From SMWD01 sp051008895 (lineage in GTDB: Bacteria > Pseudomonadota > Gammaproteobacteria > Steroidobacterales > GCA-2729495), in NCBI GenBank assembly GCA_051008895.1, contig JBPCXI010000047.1:1-61410 (forward strand): a stretch of DNA of 61,410 nucleotides. The letters run 5' to 3'. Numbering within the stretch: the first letter of the stretch is position 1; each line of letters starts with the position of its first letter. A program made the position numbers and the translations under genes. Below the pieces are notes generated by a model that ran no database searches, had not been told where the DNA came from, and saw only the letters and a list, made by a program, of their open reading frames with translations. Shown one piece after another: positions 6,631-16,339 of this stretch.

Positions 6631-8997
6631 TCAGAGTCCGGTCAGATCGACGAGCGGGAAGTCGATCTCGCTCGCCTGCCGCACCCGCACGTCCACGGCG
6701 CGCGCGGCCTCGTCGTCGAGACCCCACGGCAGCGGCAGGTCTTCGGCAATCAGCGCCACGCGGTGTGGCCCCGGGTAGACCGGGTCGAACTCGTAACGTC
6801 CCTGAGCATCCGTGCGCACCTCGTAGCGCCCGTCGATCACGACGACGACGCCTACCGCCGGGCGCTCGCCGGCCTGGCGAATGAAGTCCCGGTTCTCGTC
6901 AAAGAACACCTGCCCGCCGATGCGCCCGGCACCGGCGCCGCCTGACCCGCGTCCGAAACGCCGATGCGGCAGTCCGGAAGCGCTCGCGTAACCGACGCGC
7001 AGCCAGAAAGCATCCGACTCGAACTCGGTCTCGCCGCCGATCAGGTTCGCCGCGGGCGCGTCGACAGACGACTGGTTATGCACCAGGCTCGCGCTGACGA
7101 ACCAGTCGGGCAGGAATTGCCAGCGTGTATCCGCATTGATACCGATGCCGGATGACTTGCTGAGCAGCGCGTCGTCATTGCGAAAGTAGGTCGTATTGAT
7201 ACCCCACGACAGGTTGCTCGCAAGGCTTTGTCTGAACAGCACGCTAAACCGCTGGTTGCTGTTGTCCAGGCTGAGCCGGCGCTGTTCCTCCGCCTGCGCC
7301 TCGGTCGTCAGCCGGTAACCTTGCGGCATGTCCCAGTCATAGCTCGCGCGCACGCCATAGGTGTCGTTGTTGTTCGCGTCGAACTCACTGTCGAGCTGGC
7401 TCGCATACAGCTCGAGCCGCCCGAGGCCCAGCGGAAAGCGGTAGTTCGCGAAATTACTCAATCGCCACGCGACCTGGCTGTCATCGGTCGTCGACCGGAA
7501 CTCACGCAGCAGCAGGTTGCCGTTCACGCCGATCGACAGCTTTCGCGTCAGGCGGTAGTTGCCGTTCGCATACAGCGACTGATAGTCGGCATCGAACGGC
7601 GACGTACTGTCGACGCCCGCCTTCGTGTAGTCGACGCCGACCGAATAGTTATAGACGAAGGTACGTTTGTCGGCGCGAGCATATGCACCATACTGGTCGT
7701 TGACGATCGGCCGGTCCATCCATGCGAGTTCGGGTTCGAGGTAGAACGCCCCGTAGCGCAGCACCAGGTCGGACCAGACGACATTGCGGCTGTCGGCCCA
7801 CAGGCCGAAGTTCGAATCGTCGTCGGCCAGCGCATGCAGGGCATGCCGGGTGCGACCGTTGACCGCGTCAAAACTGCCGGCGGCCAGCAGGCTCGTGTGC
7901 CCGCGCACGAGATCGTTACCGTCGAAATCGACGACTTCGGCACCGATCGTGAACTCGTCGGACACCAGGGCGCGCCAGGAGCCGCCGAGAATCTCGCCGC
8001 CGTTTTCCCGGAATTGCGGCACCGCGATCCCGCGATTGTCGCCGGTCTTGCCCGTGTACCAACCGGCCGTGGATCGATCCGTTGCGACGCTCATGCTGAC
8101 GCCGAGAAACAGCGACGTCGGCAAGCGAATGCGATAACCGGAATGCAGAAACGGATCGACAAGCGTGCGCTGATGGCCCGCGGCATTGTTCATCAGCCAG
8201 CCGTTTTCCAGCGGCGCGTTCGTCTGCCGCAGCGTGAAATAGATTTCGTCATTGGCAAACTGTCGGCCGAGGAAATCCGATTCGATGTCGCTGAAAATCA
8301 GCTGCGCATCGAACTCACCCCAGTTCAGCGTCTCCTGACGCCAGCGCGTGCGGACGCCTTTCTCCGTCTCGCCGCCGAAGAAGTCGTCGTTCGAATCGTA
8401 GTAGATGGCTTCGACTTCGACGAAGCGCCGACCACTGCGCGCCGATCGAGCGCCCGCGAAGCCAATCCCGACATCCGCGTCGTCGCCGAGCAAATACTGA
8501 TCTCGATACGGGGCGGGCCCGCCCTCTGCCGCATTCGCATCCAGCTCGGCCAGCGTTGTTGCCGCCGGCGCGACCGCGGCGGGAGTGTCACGGGACTGCG
8601 ACGTGTCCTCGGCCGCGGCCGCAACGCGCGCCGGCGCTGCGATGCGGTCCACGTCGATCGCGGAACTCTCGGTTGGCACGACGCGCTCCGCGATGCTCGT
8701 CGTGGGTGACGCGCGACGAGGTGCTGCGGGCAAGCCGCGCGCGACGGCGGCGACAGTCGAAGGCGTGATCGCCGCGATACCTGCCGCGCGGCGTCGAATC
8801 GCCGACGGCCGAGCAACCGCGGCCGGAGATTCCTCGACCAGGGCAGCGGGCGCGGCGACGTCGACTGCGGACACGGATTTCGGCGGCCTTTCGCGGTCGA
8901 CAAAACGGTGCGAGCACTGTTGCACGAGCAGCACCACGAGCAGAATTGCACCTGCTCGTCGCCACCCCGGCAAATCGTGTCGTCCGGCGAAAGACAA
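6631..8997 (-). CDS. Usher-like outer-membrane beta-barrel protein
   Basis: A 788-residue protein. A hydrophobic N-terminal segment (AGAILLVVLLVQQC) is followed by a low-complexity Ala/Pro/Val/Arg linker to about residue 160. Then come some 500 residues of alternating strands rich in Tyr, Trp, Asn and Asp (for example NYSVGVDYTKAG, YRLTRKLSIGVNGNLLLREF), typical of an outer-membrane barrel. The last 90 residues form an SdrD-B/carboxypeptidase-regulatory-like domain (GGQVFFDENRDF, DAQGRYEF). I infer an usher-like role because it faces a chaperone and pilin-like genes, but classic usher plug and PapC_N signatures were not recognised. The start is TTG 8997, with a stop codon three codons upstream and no clear ribosome-binding site, so the start is uncertain. 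Confidence 0.7.
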   Translation of the reverse strand: MSFAGRHDLPGWRRAGAILLVVLLVQQCSHRFVDRERPPKSVSAVDVAAPAALVEESPAAVARPSAIRRRAAGIAAITPSTVAAVARGLPAAPRRASPTTSIAERVVPTESSAIDVDRIAAPARVAAAAEDTSQSRDTPAAVAPAATTLAELDANAAEGGPAPYRDQYLLGDDADVGIGFAGARSARSGRRFVEVEAIYYDSNDDFFGGETEKGVRTRWRQETLNWGEFDAQLIFSDIESDFLGRQFANDEIYFTLRQTNAPLENGWLMNNAAGHQRTLVDPFLHSGYRIRLPTSLFLGVSMSVATDRSTAGWYTGKTGDNRGIAVPQFRENGGEILGGSWRALVSDEFTIGAEVVDFDGNDLVRGHTSLLAAGSFDAVNGRTRHALHALADDDSNFGLWADSRNVVWSDLVLRYGAFYLEPELAWMDRPIVNDQYGAYARADKRTFVYNYSVGVDYTKAGVDSTSPFDADYQSLYANGNYRLTRKLSIGVNGNLLLREFRSTTDDSQVAWRLSNFANYRFPLGLGRLELYASQLDSEFDANNNDTYGVRASYDWDMPQGYRLTTEAQAEEQRRLSLDNSNQRFSVLFRQSLASNLSWGINTTYFRNDDALLSKSSGIGINADTRWQFLPDWFVSASLVHNQSSVDAPAANLIGGETEFESDAFWLRVGYASASGLPHRRFGRGSGGAGAGRIGGQVFFDENRDFIRQAGERPAVGVVVVIDGRYEVRTDAQGRYEFDPVYPGPHRVALIAEDLPLPWGLDDEAARAVDVRVRQASEIDFPLVDLTGL

Positions 8998-9174
8998 TAT
9001 TTTGGCTCACAGTACCCGTTGAACTCATAAGATTAAGTAAATTCATGGACTTAGACTGTGAGCCAAGTACAAAAGTGGCACATTTACGGCGCAATCCGGG
9101 CCATTGGCCCCGGGCCGACGGACCCTGGTCGGCGACTTCGCCAACGAAATGACGCTATATTTGTGCCAGTCTGA

Positions 9175-10530
9175 CTAAATGCGGTCGATCGCGTCGGCAG
9201 ACGCGATGACGCGGATCCGGCGCCCGAGCCAGACAAAACTCATGATCGCGACCGCGATATTCGCCACGGCGGATGCGGCGAATATGCCGTGCAGGCCGAT
9301 CAGGACCTTGCCGGCGTAGGCAAGCGGCAGGAACAGTATCAGGACCCGCGTCGCGGAGATCACGACACCGGGACCGGGATTACCGATACCGTTGAATGCC
9401 GCACAGGTCGCCATCACGAGACCATAGGCGCCGTAACTGATCGCCATGATCCACAAATATTCGGTCGCGACTTCGCGGATAACATCGGTCTTGCTGAACG
9501 CGCCGGAGATCGGCGATGCGACGACGACCAGCACGACTGCGAGCGCCAGACCGAACAGCAGGCAGAACTTGCCGATCGCGACGCGCGCTTCCTCGACGCG
9601 ATCGAACCGATGCGCGGCGATGTTCTGCCCCATGAACGGGCTCGTGACTGCAGACAAAGAATAGAACGCGATCAGAAAGATCGGCTCTACGCGCATCGCG
9701 ATGCCGAACCCGGCGACCGCGTCGACGCCGAACCCGGCGATCATCGCGACGATGATGCCGTTCGCGATCGGCACAATCGCGTTCGTCGCCATCGCCGGAA
9801 GCCCGACGTGCAGCATGCGGCGCCACGAATCGAGAACGTTGGCGAACTTGGTGAACGGCGTCGCGAACACGCGCAGCCGGAAATGCAGCCAGCCGAGCGT
9901 GCCGAGCAGCATCACGACGTTCGCGACCAGCGTCGCGAGTGCGGCGCCGGCAATTTCCATGCGGGGAAAGCCGAACCAGCCGAAGATGAATATCGGATCC
10001 AGGATCGCGTTCAGCACCGCCGCGGTCGTGATGATCTTGCCCTCGAGCAGCGTGTTGCCGCGCGCGCGCATCGCGGCGAGGCACGTCCACATTGCCGCCG
10101 CGGCCGGCTCGGCGAAGAACCAGATGCCCATATAGTCGTCGATCAACGGCAACAGATCGTCCGGCGCGCCGAGCATGCGAAACAGCGGGTAGATCGTCAC
10201 CAGGCCGATCATGCACAGCGACACGCTGACCAATGTCGCGAGCACTGCCGTATCCGTCGTCTGCCGTCGCGCCATGTCATGGTCGTTCTTGCCGACCGCA
10301 CGCGAGATACAGGACGCGGCGCCGGCCTCGAAGCCGATGATGATGCTGCTCAACAACCAGACGATCGGGAAGGTGAAGCTGATCGCCGCCAATGGCTGGT
10401 CGCCGAGTCGTGATACGAAAAACAGGTCGACCGCATCGAATGAGATGAGCGCGATCAGGCCCACCGCGAACGGCGTTGCTTGCCGCCGCAGGTGGGCGGC
10501 GACCGGTCCGGTTGTCAGGTCAGTGGCCAA
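9175..10530 (-). CDS. MATE-family efflux transporter
   Basis: A 451-residue inner-membrane multidrug and toxin extrusion protein with about 12 hydrophobic helices in two related halves. Family-typical segments include FDAVDLFFVSRLGDQPLAA near the N-terminus, IIIGFEAGAASCISRAVG, and PFMGQNIAAH in the second half. Exports organic cations or drugs using a Na+ or H+ gradient, by family. TTG 10530 is chosen because it gives a normal family length and has AGGA 9 bases upstream; an ATG at 10611 would add 27 hydrophilic residues and is an alternative. It is divergent from the patatin gene. Confidence 0.88.
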   Translation of the reverse strand: MATDLTTGPVAAHLRRQATPFAVGLIALISFDAVDLFFVSRLGDQPLAAISFTFPIVWLLSSIIIGFEAGAASCISRAVGKNDHDMARRQTTDTAVLATLVSVSLCMIGLVTIYPLFRMLGAPDDLLPLIDDYMGIWFFAEPAAAAMWTCLAAMRARGNTLLEGKIITTAAVLNAILDPIFIFGWFGFPRMEIAGAALATLVANVVMLLGTLGWLHFRLRVFATPFTKFANVLDSWRRMLHVGLPAMATNAIVPIANGIIVAMIAGFGVDAVAGFGIAMRVEPIFLIAFYSLSAVTSPFMGQNIAAHRFDRVEEARVAIGKFCLLFGLALAVVLVVVASPISGAFSKTDVIREVATEYLWIMAISYGAYGLVMATCAAFNGIGNPGPGVVISATRVLILFLPLAYAGKVLIGLHGIFAASAVANIAVAIMSFVWLGRRIRVIASADAIDRI

Positions 10531-10645
10531 GCGCAGGATCCTGAGGGTGGCGGGGCAGGATACGCGAACCCGCCGCCCGCCGCGGAATGAGACGGTGAAG
10601 TGTAACCGCATTGACCGCCACCATGGTTTTCGGTACCAAGACCGA

Positions 10646-12928
10646 ATGAAACAACGAGCCCACCGCTGGCGCCGGCTCTGCGCCACCTTGCTGAGTGTCA
10701 GCTTGCTGCTATTTCTGAATCAGTCCGCCGCCATAGCCGAGCCCGCGATGGCCGAGGCGGTGTCACCGACAAAAACGCGGCCGCGCATCGGCCTGGTCCT
10801 CGGCGGCGGCGGCGCGAAAGGCACGGCGCATATCGGCGTTATCCAGGTGCTCGATGAATTGCGCATACCGATAGACTGCGTTGCCGGCACCAGCATGGGC
10901 GCGCTGGTCGGCGGAATCTTCGCCTCCGGCATGCCGCCGGACGTGCTCAAGCGCGAGGCGCTGGCCATTGACTGGACGACGGCGATCGGCGGCGCGACGC
11001 GCGACAATATGCCGATCGATCGCAAGCTCGCCAGCCCGACCTACACCAACCAGGTCGAACTCGGCATCCGCGGCGGCAGCCTGATGGGCCCGCCGGGTCT
11101 GATCGAGACGCAGAAGATCGAAGACGTGATCCGAAGCCTGACGACCGACGCGCGGTTCCATCGGAAGTTCGACAGCCTGCCGATCCCGTTTCGCGCGATC
11201 GCGACCGACATGGTCGCCGGTGAGATGGTCGTGCTCGACAGTGGGGACATCTCGGTAGCGATGCGCGCGAGCATGGCTGTGCCCGGCGCGTTCTCGCCCG
11301 TCGTGATCGGCGACCGCGTCCTGTCCGACGGCGGCATGATGCGAAATCTGCCGGTCGACGTGGCGCGCGACCTTTGCGCCGACATCGTGATTGCGGTGTG
11401 GCTGAAGTCGCCGACGCCCGATGCGGCAGAGCTGAACTCCGCCGTCAAGCTGGTCGGCCGATCGATGGACGTCATGATCAACGCCAACGAAAACGCACAG
11501 ATCGCGACACTGACGAGCCGCGATATCGGCATCGCGGTGCCGATGGGCGACATCGGCTCGACCGACTTCCAGCGCGCTGCCGACGCCATCGTGCTGGGGC
11601 GCGACGCCGCGGAAGCGGCCGCCGACGAGCTACGGCGTTATTCACTGCCGGACTCGGAATACCTGGCGTGGCGCGAATCGGTAACCAATATCGGCAGCGA
11701 CATCTCACGCCTTGCCGAGGTTCGCATCGTCGGACTCGACCGGGTCAACCCGGAATACGTAAAGAAGCAATTCCGCTACCTGGCGCCCGGGGCCATCGTC
11801 GACACCGAACAGATCAACGCCGATACCGACCGCGTCTTCGCGCTCGGACATTTCGACAAGGTCGAATATGAATTCGCGGGACCGCGCGACGCGCGCATAT
11901 TGACGATTCGACCGGTCGAAAAGGCGCTGGGCCCGGATTTCCTCCGCATCGACGCCGGCCTCGCAGCCGAGGGAACCGGCGAAATCTCCGCGCTGCTGCG
12001 CGCGGACCATGATCGCACGTGGATGAATTCGCTCGGCGGCCGCTGGCATAACACGGTCCAGATCGGTCGGCAAACGATCCTGCAGACGGACTTCTATCAG
12101 CCGTTCGACCTGCGCCAGCGTTTCTTCGTGCAGCCGATAGCGAAATTCGAGAGCAACCTGCAGGACATCTACGTCGACGGCCGACGCGAAGCCCGCTACT
12201 TCCTGCAGACCCTGGAGGGCCGGGTCGATCTCGGCATCAACTTCGCCAACCGACTGCAACTCCGCGGCGGTGGCGCTCTGGGCTGGATCGACACGCGCCG
12301 CGACACCGGCGATGACCTGCTGCCCAATCTCGATCGCGAACGCGAGTCGAACGTGCTCCTGGACGGCACCTACGACACGCGCGACGATATCGGCCTGACG
12401 ACCAACGGCACTTTCGCCAAGGCACGCATCGTCAAGTCGGACGACTGGCTCGGCGGCAACCAGGAGTACGGTCTGGCCGAAGGCGTCGTGACCCGAACGT
12501 TTCCATGGCGCGACGATTCGCTGACGCTAGTCGCGGCCGGCGGCAAGAGGCTGTCCGGCGCACTGCCGCCGACGCGGGACTTCCTGATCGGCGGCATCCG
12601 ATCATTCCCCGGCCTGCGCCTCAACGAGCTGCGCGGCACCAGCTACTGGGTCGCGGGCGGCGGCTATCGCTTCAAGCTGACCGACCTCGTGACGTTGCTC
12701 GATCAGTCCCTGTACGCAGGTATCCGGCTGCAGGCCGGCCGCGTCGGCGAGCGCCGCGACCTGATCCAGGACGGCACGATATACGGCGTGTCCGGATCGC
12801 TCGGCGCACGCACGCCGGTCGGGCCGCTGCTCCTGTCACTCGGTTACGTCACGAACGACAGCTGGGCATTCCAGTTCGCGATCGGCCGACCGATGCCGGA
12901 AGGATCCGCGCTCGACGCGGTCAACTGA
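10646..12928 (+). CDS. Patatin-like phospholipase with POTRA and outer-membrane barrel (type Vd, PlpD-like)
   Basis: A 760-residue protein with a signal peptide (cleavage near AIA-E, residue 31). The patatin domain carries the oxyanion loop GGGGAKG (53-59), nucleophile GTSMG (Ser83) and DGG with catalytic Asp228, so it should be an active lipase. A POTRA-like segment follows (VRIVGLDRVNPEYVKKQF, about 353-410). A 16-strand Omp85-type barrel occupies the rest, ending in an aromatic-poor FAIGRPMPEG tail. Known type Vd proteins secrete or display the patatin domain. The 3' end overlaps the convergent glycosyltransferase gene by 8 bases. Confidence 0.88.
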   Translation: MKQRAHRWRRLCATLLSVSLLLFLNQSAAIAEPAMAEAVSPTKTRPRIGLVLGGGGAKGTAHIGVIQVLDELRIPIDCVAGTSMGALVGGIFASGMPPDVLKREALAIDWTTAIGGATRDNMPIDRKLASPTYTNQVELGIRGGSLMGPPGLIETQKIEDVIRSLTTDARFHRKFDSLPIPFRAIATDMVAGEMVVLDSGDISVAMRASMAVPGAFSPVVIGDRVLSDGGMMRNLPVDVARDLCADIVIAVWLKSPTPDAAELNSAVKLVGRSMDVMINANENAQIATLTSRDIGIAVPMGDIGSTDFQRAADAIVLGRDAAEAAADELRRYSLPDSEYLAWRESVTNIGSDISRLAEVRIVGLDRVNPEYVKKQFRYLAPGAIVDTEQINADTDRVFALGHFDKVEYEFAGPRDARILTIRPVEKALGPDFLRIDAGLAAEGTGEISALLRADHDRTWMNSLGGRWHNTVQIGRQTILQTDFYQPFDLRQRFFVQPIAKFESNLQDIYVDGRREARYFLQTLEGRVDLGINFANRLQLRGGGALGWIDTRRDTGDDLLPNLDRERESNVLLDGTYDTRDDIGLTTNGTFAKARIVKSDDWLGGNQEYGLAEGVVTRTFPWRDDSLTLVAAGGKRLSGALPPTRDFLIGGIRSFPGLRLNELRGTSYWVAGGGYRFKLTDLVTLLDQSLYAGIRLQAGRVGERRDLIQDGTIYGVSGSLGARTPVGPLLLSLGYVTNDSWAFQFAIGRPMPEGSALDAVN

Positions 12929-14039
12929 TCCCCGCGGCGGCGGCAAGGAGCCGGGCGTAACGGTCGCTCAATGCGGACCAGGCCAGGTCTTGCGCCGACG
13001 GCGGCGAGATCAGCGACCCGGTCGTTTTCGCGAGCGCCAGCCCGGAGAGCGCCGCGACTGCACCGTCGGCCTCGCGGCCAATGTCGTCCAGAATCGACGG
13101 GTAGCGAAACTCGTCGGCAAACGCGTCGGGATACGCGAGGCGATCCGGGACCAACGGCACGCAACCGGCGGCAGCGGCCTCGAGCACCGCGAGACCCTGA
13201 AATTCATGCACGGCCGTCGATAGCGCGACATCACCTGTCGCCAGGTAACGCCGGTAGTCGTCGGTCGCCTCGACCGTGCCCCAGCGACGCAGCCGCTGCG
13301 GATGCGCGTCGAGCAGCAATTTGAGCTTGTCGAACGCCGGCGGGTGATGGCGAAACTGCTGGCCGATCACGGATAGTTCGAAATCGATGTCCTGCTCCAG
13401 CAGACGTTCGACGATCGCGAGCAGACGATCCGGACCCTTGTCGTACTCCCAGCGATGATTCCAGATGACGTGCAGCGGTCCTGTATCAGGCGCAGGGTCG
13501 CGGCGATCGATAAAACACGCTGCGTCGAGCGGCACCGGCAACACAGTACTCTTTTCAGCGATCAGATCCACAATGCCCTCCGGCACCGCGTCCGGAAACT
13601 TCGCCAACAGCGCCTCGACGCCGGTGAGAAACGTGCGCCGGTTGAATTCGCTGTTGAAAGCGACTCGATCCGCGGTCAGCGCCGTGTACAGCGTGACCAT
13701 CTGCGGGTCGACGCTGTCGAACTGGCGTTCGCTGCGCGGGTACGTGAACTGGTTCTCGTGAAAATATGCGACGCTCGGCACGCTGGCCAGCGCCGGTACG
13801 AGTCCTTTCAGCGGCGACAAATCGACCATCGACGTGGCGACGACGAGGTCGTAACCGCGCTCGAGCACGTCGCGCTCCGTGAATGCCCACGTCAGACTGT
13901 TGCCGCGAATGCGCCAGCTGAAATGGCGGGCCGGCAGGGTCAGGACGTGCCAGTCGTGTTCCGGGAAGTGCTCGACGAGGCCACGACGCCAGCGGCGATG
14001 ACTCGCGGCATCGTAAGCCGACAGCAACAGGATCCGCAT
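12921..14039 (-). CDS. tRNA-queuosine alpha-mannosyltransferase-family protein (DUF3524, GTDC1-like)
   Basis: A 372-residue GT-B glycosyltransferase. The N-terminal domain opens RILLLSAYDAASHRRW and contains the DUF3524-typical LPARHFSWRIRGN and YFHENQFTYP motifs. The C-terminal GT4-like domain has WNHRWEYDKGPDRL and the donor-binding EFQGLAVLEAAAAGCVPLVPD. In vertebrates the relative GTDC1 mannosylates queuosine in tRNA-Asp. Whether bacterial members do the same is not established by the sequence. Cytosolic. Convergent, with an 8-base overlap with the patatin gene; its start lies 32 bases from the divergent ATP-grasp start. Confidence 0.85.
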   Translation of the reverse strand: MRILLLSAYDAASHRRWRRGLVEHFPEHDWHVLTLPARHFSWRIRGNSLTWAFTERDVLERGYDLVVATSMVDLSPLKGLVPALASVPSVAYFHENQFTYPRSERQFDSVDPQMVTLYTALTADRVAFNSEFNRRTFLTGVEALLAKFPDAVPEGIVDLIAEKSTVLPVPLDAACFIDRRDPAPDTGPLHVIWNHRWEYDKGPDRLLAIVERLLEQDIDFELSVIGQQFRHHPPAFDKLKLLLDAHPQRLRRWGTVEATDDYRRYLATGDVALSTAVHEFQGLAVLEAAAAGCVPLVPDRLAYPDAFADEFRYPSILDDIGREADGAVAALSGLALAKTTGSLISPPSAQDLAWSALSDRYARLLAAAAGIS

Positions 14040-14071
14040 GCATCGAGATTAGCATGTCGTAGCATAGCAGC

Positions 14072-15112
14072 ATGAAAGCGATCGGCTTATTCCGCGACGC
14101 GCTGCGCGCGAAGCGGCGTTTCGGTGTCGGGCTGTCGCGCCAGGCCGTCGAAGCGACGCGGCTGCGGTGGGGCCCGAACCGGCTCGACCCGTGGGAATAC
14201 TATTTCTTCGATGTCTGCGCGCCGCATTTCTCGCCGGCCGAAAAACGTCGCTTCATCGGCTGGCGCCGGGAACTCGAACTCGATCGATTGCTCAATGCCG
14301 GCGCCGAACGCGATATCGCGAACGACAAACTCGCGTTTTCCGCCCACCTGCAAGACTCCGGGCTGCCGCTCGCGCGCATCGATGCGGCGTACGACCCGGG
14401 TGGCGCCGCGCCGGAGGGCGTGCAACGCCTCGCTGATGTCGGCGAGGCTCACCGCTGGCTGACGAGCGCGGCAACCTACCCTCTGTTCGTCAAACCGGTA
14501 CGCGGGGCGCGGGGCTGGCGCGCACGCGTGCTGCATGACCGGGGCGACGGCGCGCAATTCATCGCGGATCTCGCCGCAGACCTCGCCGCGGATGCAGCGC
14601 GCGCGTACCTGTTCCAGGAACAGTTGCGCACGCACGCCAAGATCGCGTCCTTATGCGGCGACCGGCTGACCAGCGTGAGGCTCGTGCTGTTCGTTGGCGG
14701 CGGCGAGCCGCAGCCGTTGAGCGCAGTCTGGCGCATCCCGACCGGAACGAACGAGACCGACAATTTCAGCGTCGGCGTCTCCGGTAATCTGATCGCCGCA
14801 GTTGACCTGGAGACCGGCGCCATCGGCAACTGCGTTCAGGGTGTCGGGTGGCGAAATCGTCCGCTCGACAGACACCCCGACACCGGCGCGGCGTTGCCAG
14901 GGCACAAGCTGCCCGAATGGCGGAACGCGGTGAAGACCTGCCTGTCTGCCGCGGGCCGCTTCCGGCAACTGCGGCTGCAGCACTGGGACGTCGCGCTGAC
15001 CGACCGCGGCCCCGTCCTGCTCGAGCTGAACGTCGAGGGCGGGCTGCGGACCCACCAGATCGTGACGCCGGGCCCCGCATTGCTGCGGCCGCTCGACAAA
15101 ATCGGCCGCTGA
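14072..15112 (+). CDS. Sugar-transfer-associated ATP-grasp protein
   Basis: A 346-residue protein that fits the ATPgrasp_ST family. Visible features are the substrate-side NDKLAFSAHLQDSGLP, the ATP-grasp lysine strand PLFVKPVRGARGW, the adenine-binding YLFQEQLRTH, and the metal-binding end VLLELNVEGGL with Glu and Asn. ATP-grasp enzymes join a carboxylate to an amine or similar nucleophile through an acyl phosphate. The product here is unknown. It starts 32 bases from the divergent mannosyltransferase-family gene, so the two may share control. Confidence 0.75.
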   Translation: MKAIGLFRDALRAKRRFGVGLSRQAVEATRLRWGPNRLDPWEYYFFDVCAPHFSPAEKRRFIGWRRELELDRLLNAGAERDIANDKLAFSAHLQDSGLPLARIDAAYDPGGAAPEGVQRLADVGEAHRWLTSAATYPLFVKPVRGARGWRARVLHDRGDGAQFIADLAADLAADAARAYLFQEQLRTHAKIASLCGDRLTSVRLVLFVGGGEPQPLSAVWRIPTGTNETDNFSVGVSGNLIAAVDLETGAIGNCVQGVGWRNRPLDRHPDTGAALPGHKLPEWRNAVKTCLSAAGRFRQLRLQHWDVALTDRGPVLLELNVEGGLRTHQIVTPGPALLRPLDKIGR

Positions 15113-15197
15113 TACCGCCATCGTGGAAAGTACCCGTTGCGGACGGCCGCAGCGCTGGCCAGAATAGCGCCGTAACGAAAAGAACGGAGCCCCCCCG

Positions 15198-16313
15198 ATG
15201 TACATCAATTTCTGGTACCCGGTCGCAGAGAGTGACGAAGTGACCAACGAAGCGCCTGTGCGCGCCCGCATTCTCGGCCTGGATTTCGTCGCGTTTCGGG
15301 ATACGGACGGGAACGCCCACGTGCTCAGCGACACCTGCATTCACCGCGGCGCGGCGCTCGGCGCCGGCAAGATAAAGGACGACTGCGTACAGTGCCCGTA
15401 CCACGGCTGGCAGTATGATGGCGACGGCCGTTGCCGCGTAATTCCGTCGCTCGGCGACGGCGAGAAACTGCCGGCGCGTGCGAAGGTCGACAGTTACCCG
15501 GTGCAGGAGAAGTACGGCATCGTGTTTGCGTTCCTCGGTGATCTTCCCGAGGACGAGCGCTCAACGATTTACGAGATTCCCGAGTACGAGGACGATGACT
15601 GGCGTCCGAACAAGAACGTCGTGTTCGAGGTTGACTATTACTACGAACGGTCAGTCGAAAACGGGCTCGACGCGGCGCACAACGAATTCGTGCACCCGAA
15701 GCAGGGCGCGCCCGGCATGGTGCAGGATTTCCGCAATAAACCCATCGACGTCCAGAACATCGGCGACTGGGGCAGCAAGTTCATGATTCCGTTCGAACAG
15801 ATCAGCTCCAAGGACGGTCTGCTCGACGGCGAAATCGAACGCAAGCCATCGGAACTCGAGGCCGGCTCCGGGCACTTCGGCCCGAACGTGCTAATCACCT
15901 GGCTGCACCTCGGCGGCGACAACAAGTTCCACCAGTATTTCTTCGAGGCGCCGATCGACGACAATCGCACGCGCATTTTCTTCGTCAACATGCGCCGTTT
16001 CATGCTCGAACCGGAGATGGATCAGAAAATCGTCGACATCAACATGGAAATCGCGCAGGAAGACATCAACGTGCTCGTCAATTTGAACCCGGTGCGTACG
16101 CCGGAGACGAACACGAAGGAACTGCTCGTACCGTCGGACCGCCCCGTGGTGCGTTACCGTGAATTCCTGCAGGACTGGGAAAAGAAAGGCTGGCGCATCG
16201 ACATGGCCAGGATGTCCGAGCTGCGTGGCGATGCCGCCCTCGCGATCCCGTCGCCGGCGCGACGCGCCGAGAAGAACTGGATCCTGGACGAGATCCCGCG
16301 CGTCGAGGCCTAA
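15198..16313 (+). CDS. Rieske non-heme iron oxygenase, alpha subunit 1
   Basis: A 371-residue aromatic-ring-hydroxylating-type oxygenase. The N-terminal Rieske [2Fe-2S] domain has ligands C47, H49, C66 and H69. The catalytic domain carries the mononuclear iron site in NGLDAAHNEFVHP (Asp158 bridge, His161, His166). The start ATG has GGAG 9 bases upstream. It hydroxylates or demethylates an organic substrate using electrons from a reductase, which is not encoded nearby. It is closely related to the convergent alpha subunit 2 (same opening NFWYP, identical ligand positions). Confidence 0.92.
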   Translation: MYINFWYPVAESDEVTNEAPVRARILGLDFVAFRDTDGNAHVLSDTCIHRGAALGAGKIKDDCVQCPYHGWQYDGDGRCRVIPSLGDGEKLPARAKVDSYPVQEKYGIVFAFLGDLPEDERSTIYEIPEYEDDDWRPNKNVVFEVDYYYERSVENGLDAAHNEFVHPKQGAPGMVQDFRNKPIDVQNIGDWGSKFMIPFEQISSKDGLLDGEIERKPSELEAGSGHFGPNVLITWLHLGGDNKFHQYFFEAPIDDNRTRIFFVNMRRFMLEPEMDQKIVDINMEIAQEDINVLVNLNPVRTPETNTKELLVPSDRPVVRYREFLQDWEKKGWRIDMARMSELRGDAALAIPSPARRAEKNWILDEIPRVEA

Positions 16314-16339
16314 CCCCCGCGCGAGGCCCAGCAGCCGGC

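Noticed and set aside
7228..8709. Long open frame opposite the usher-like gene (493 codons)
   Set aside because: Arg/Gln/Val-rich antisense shadow typical of GC-rich genes; no ribosome-binding site or family features.
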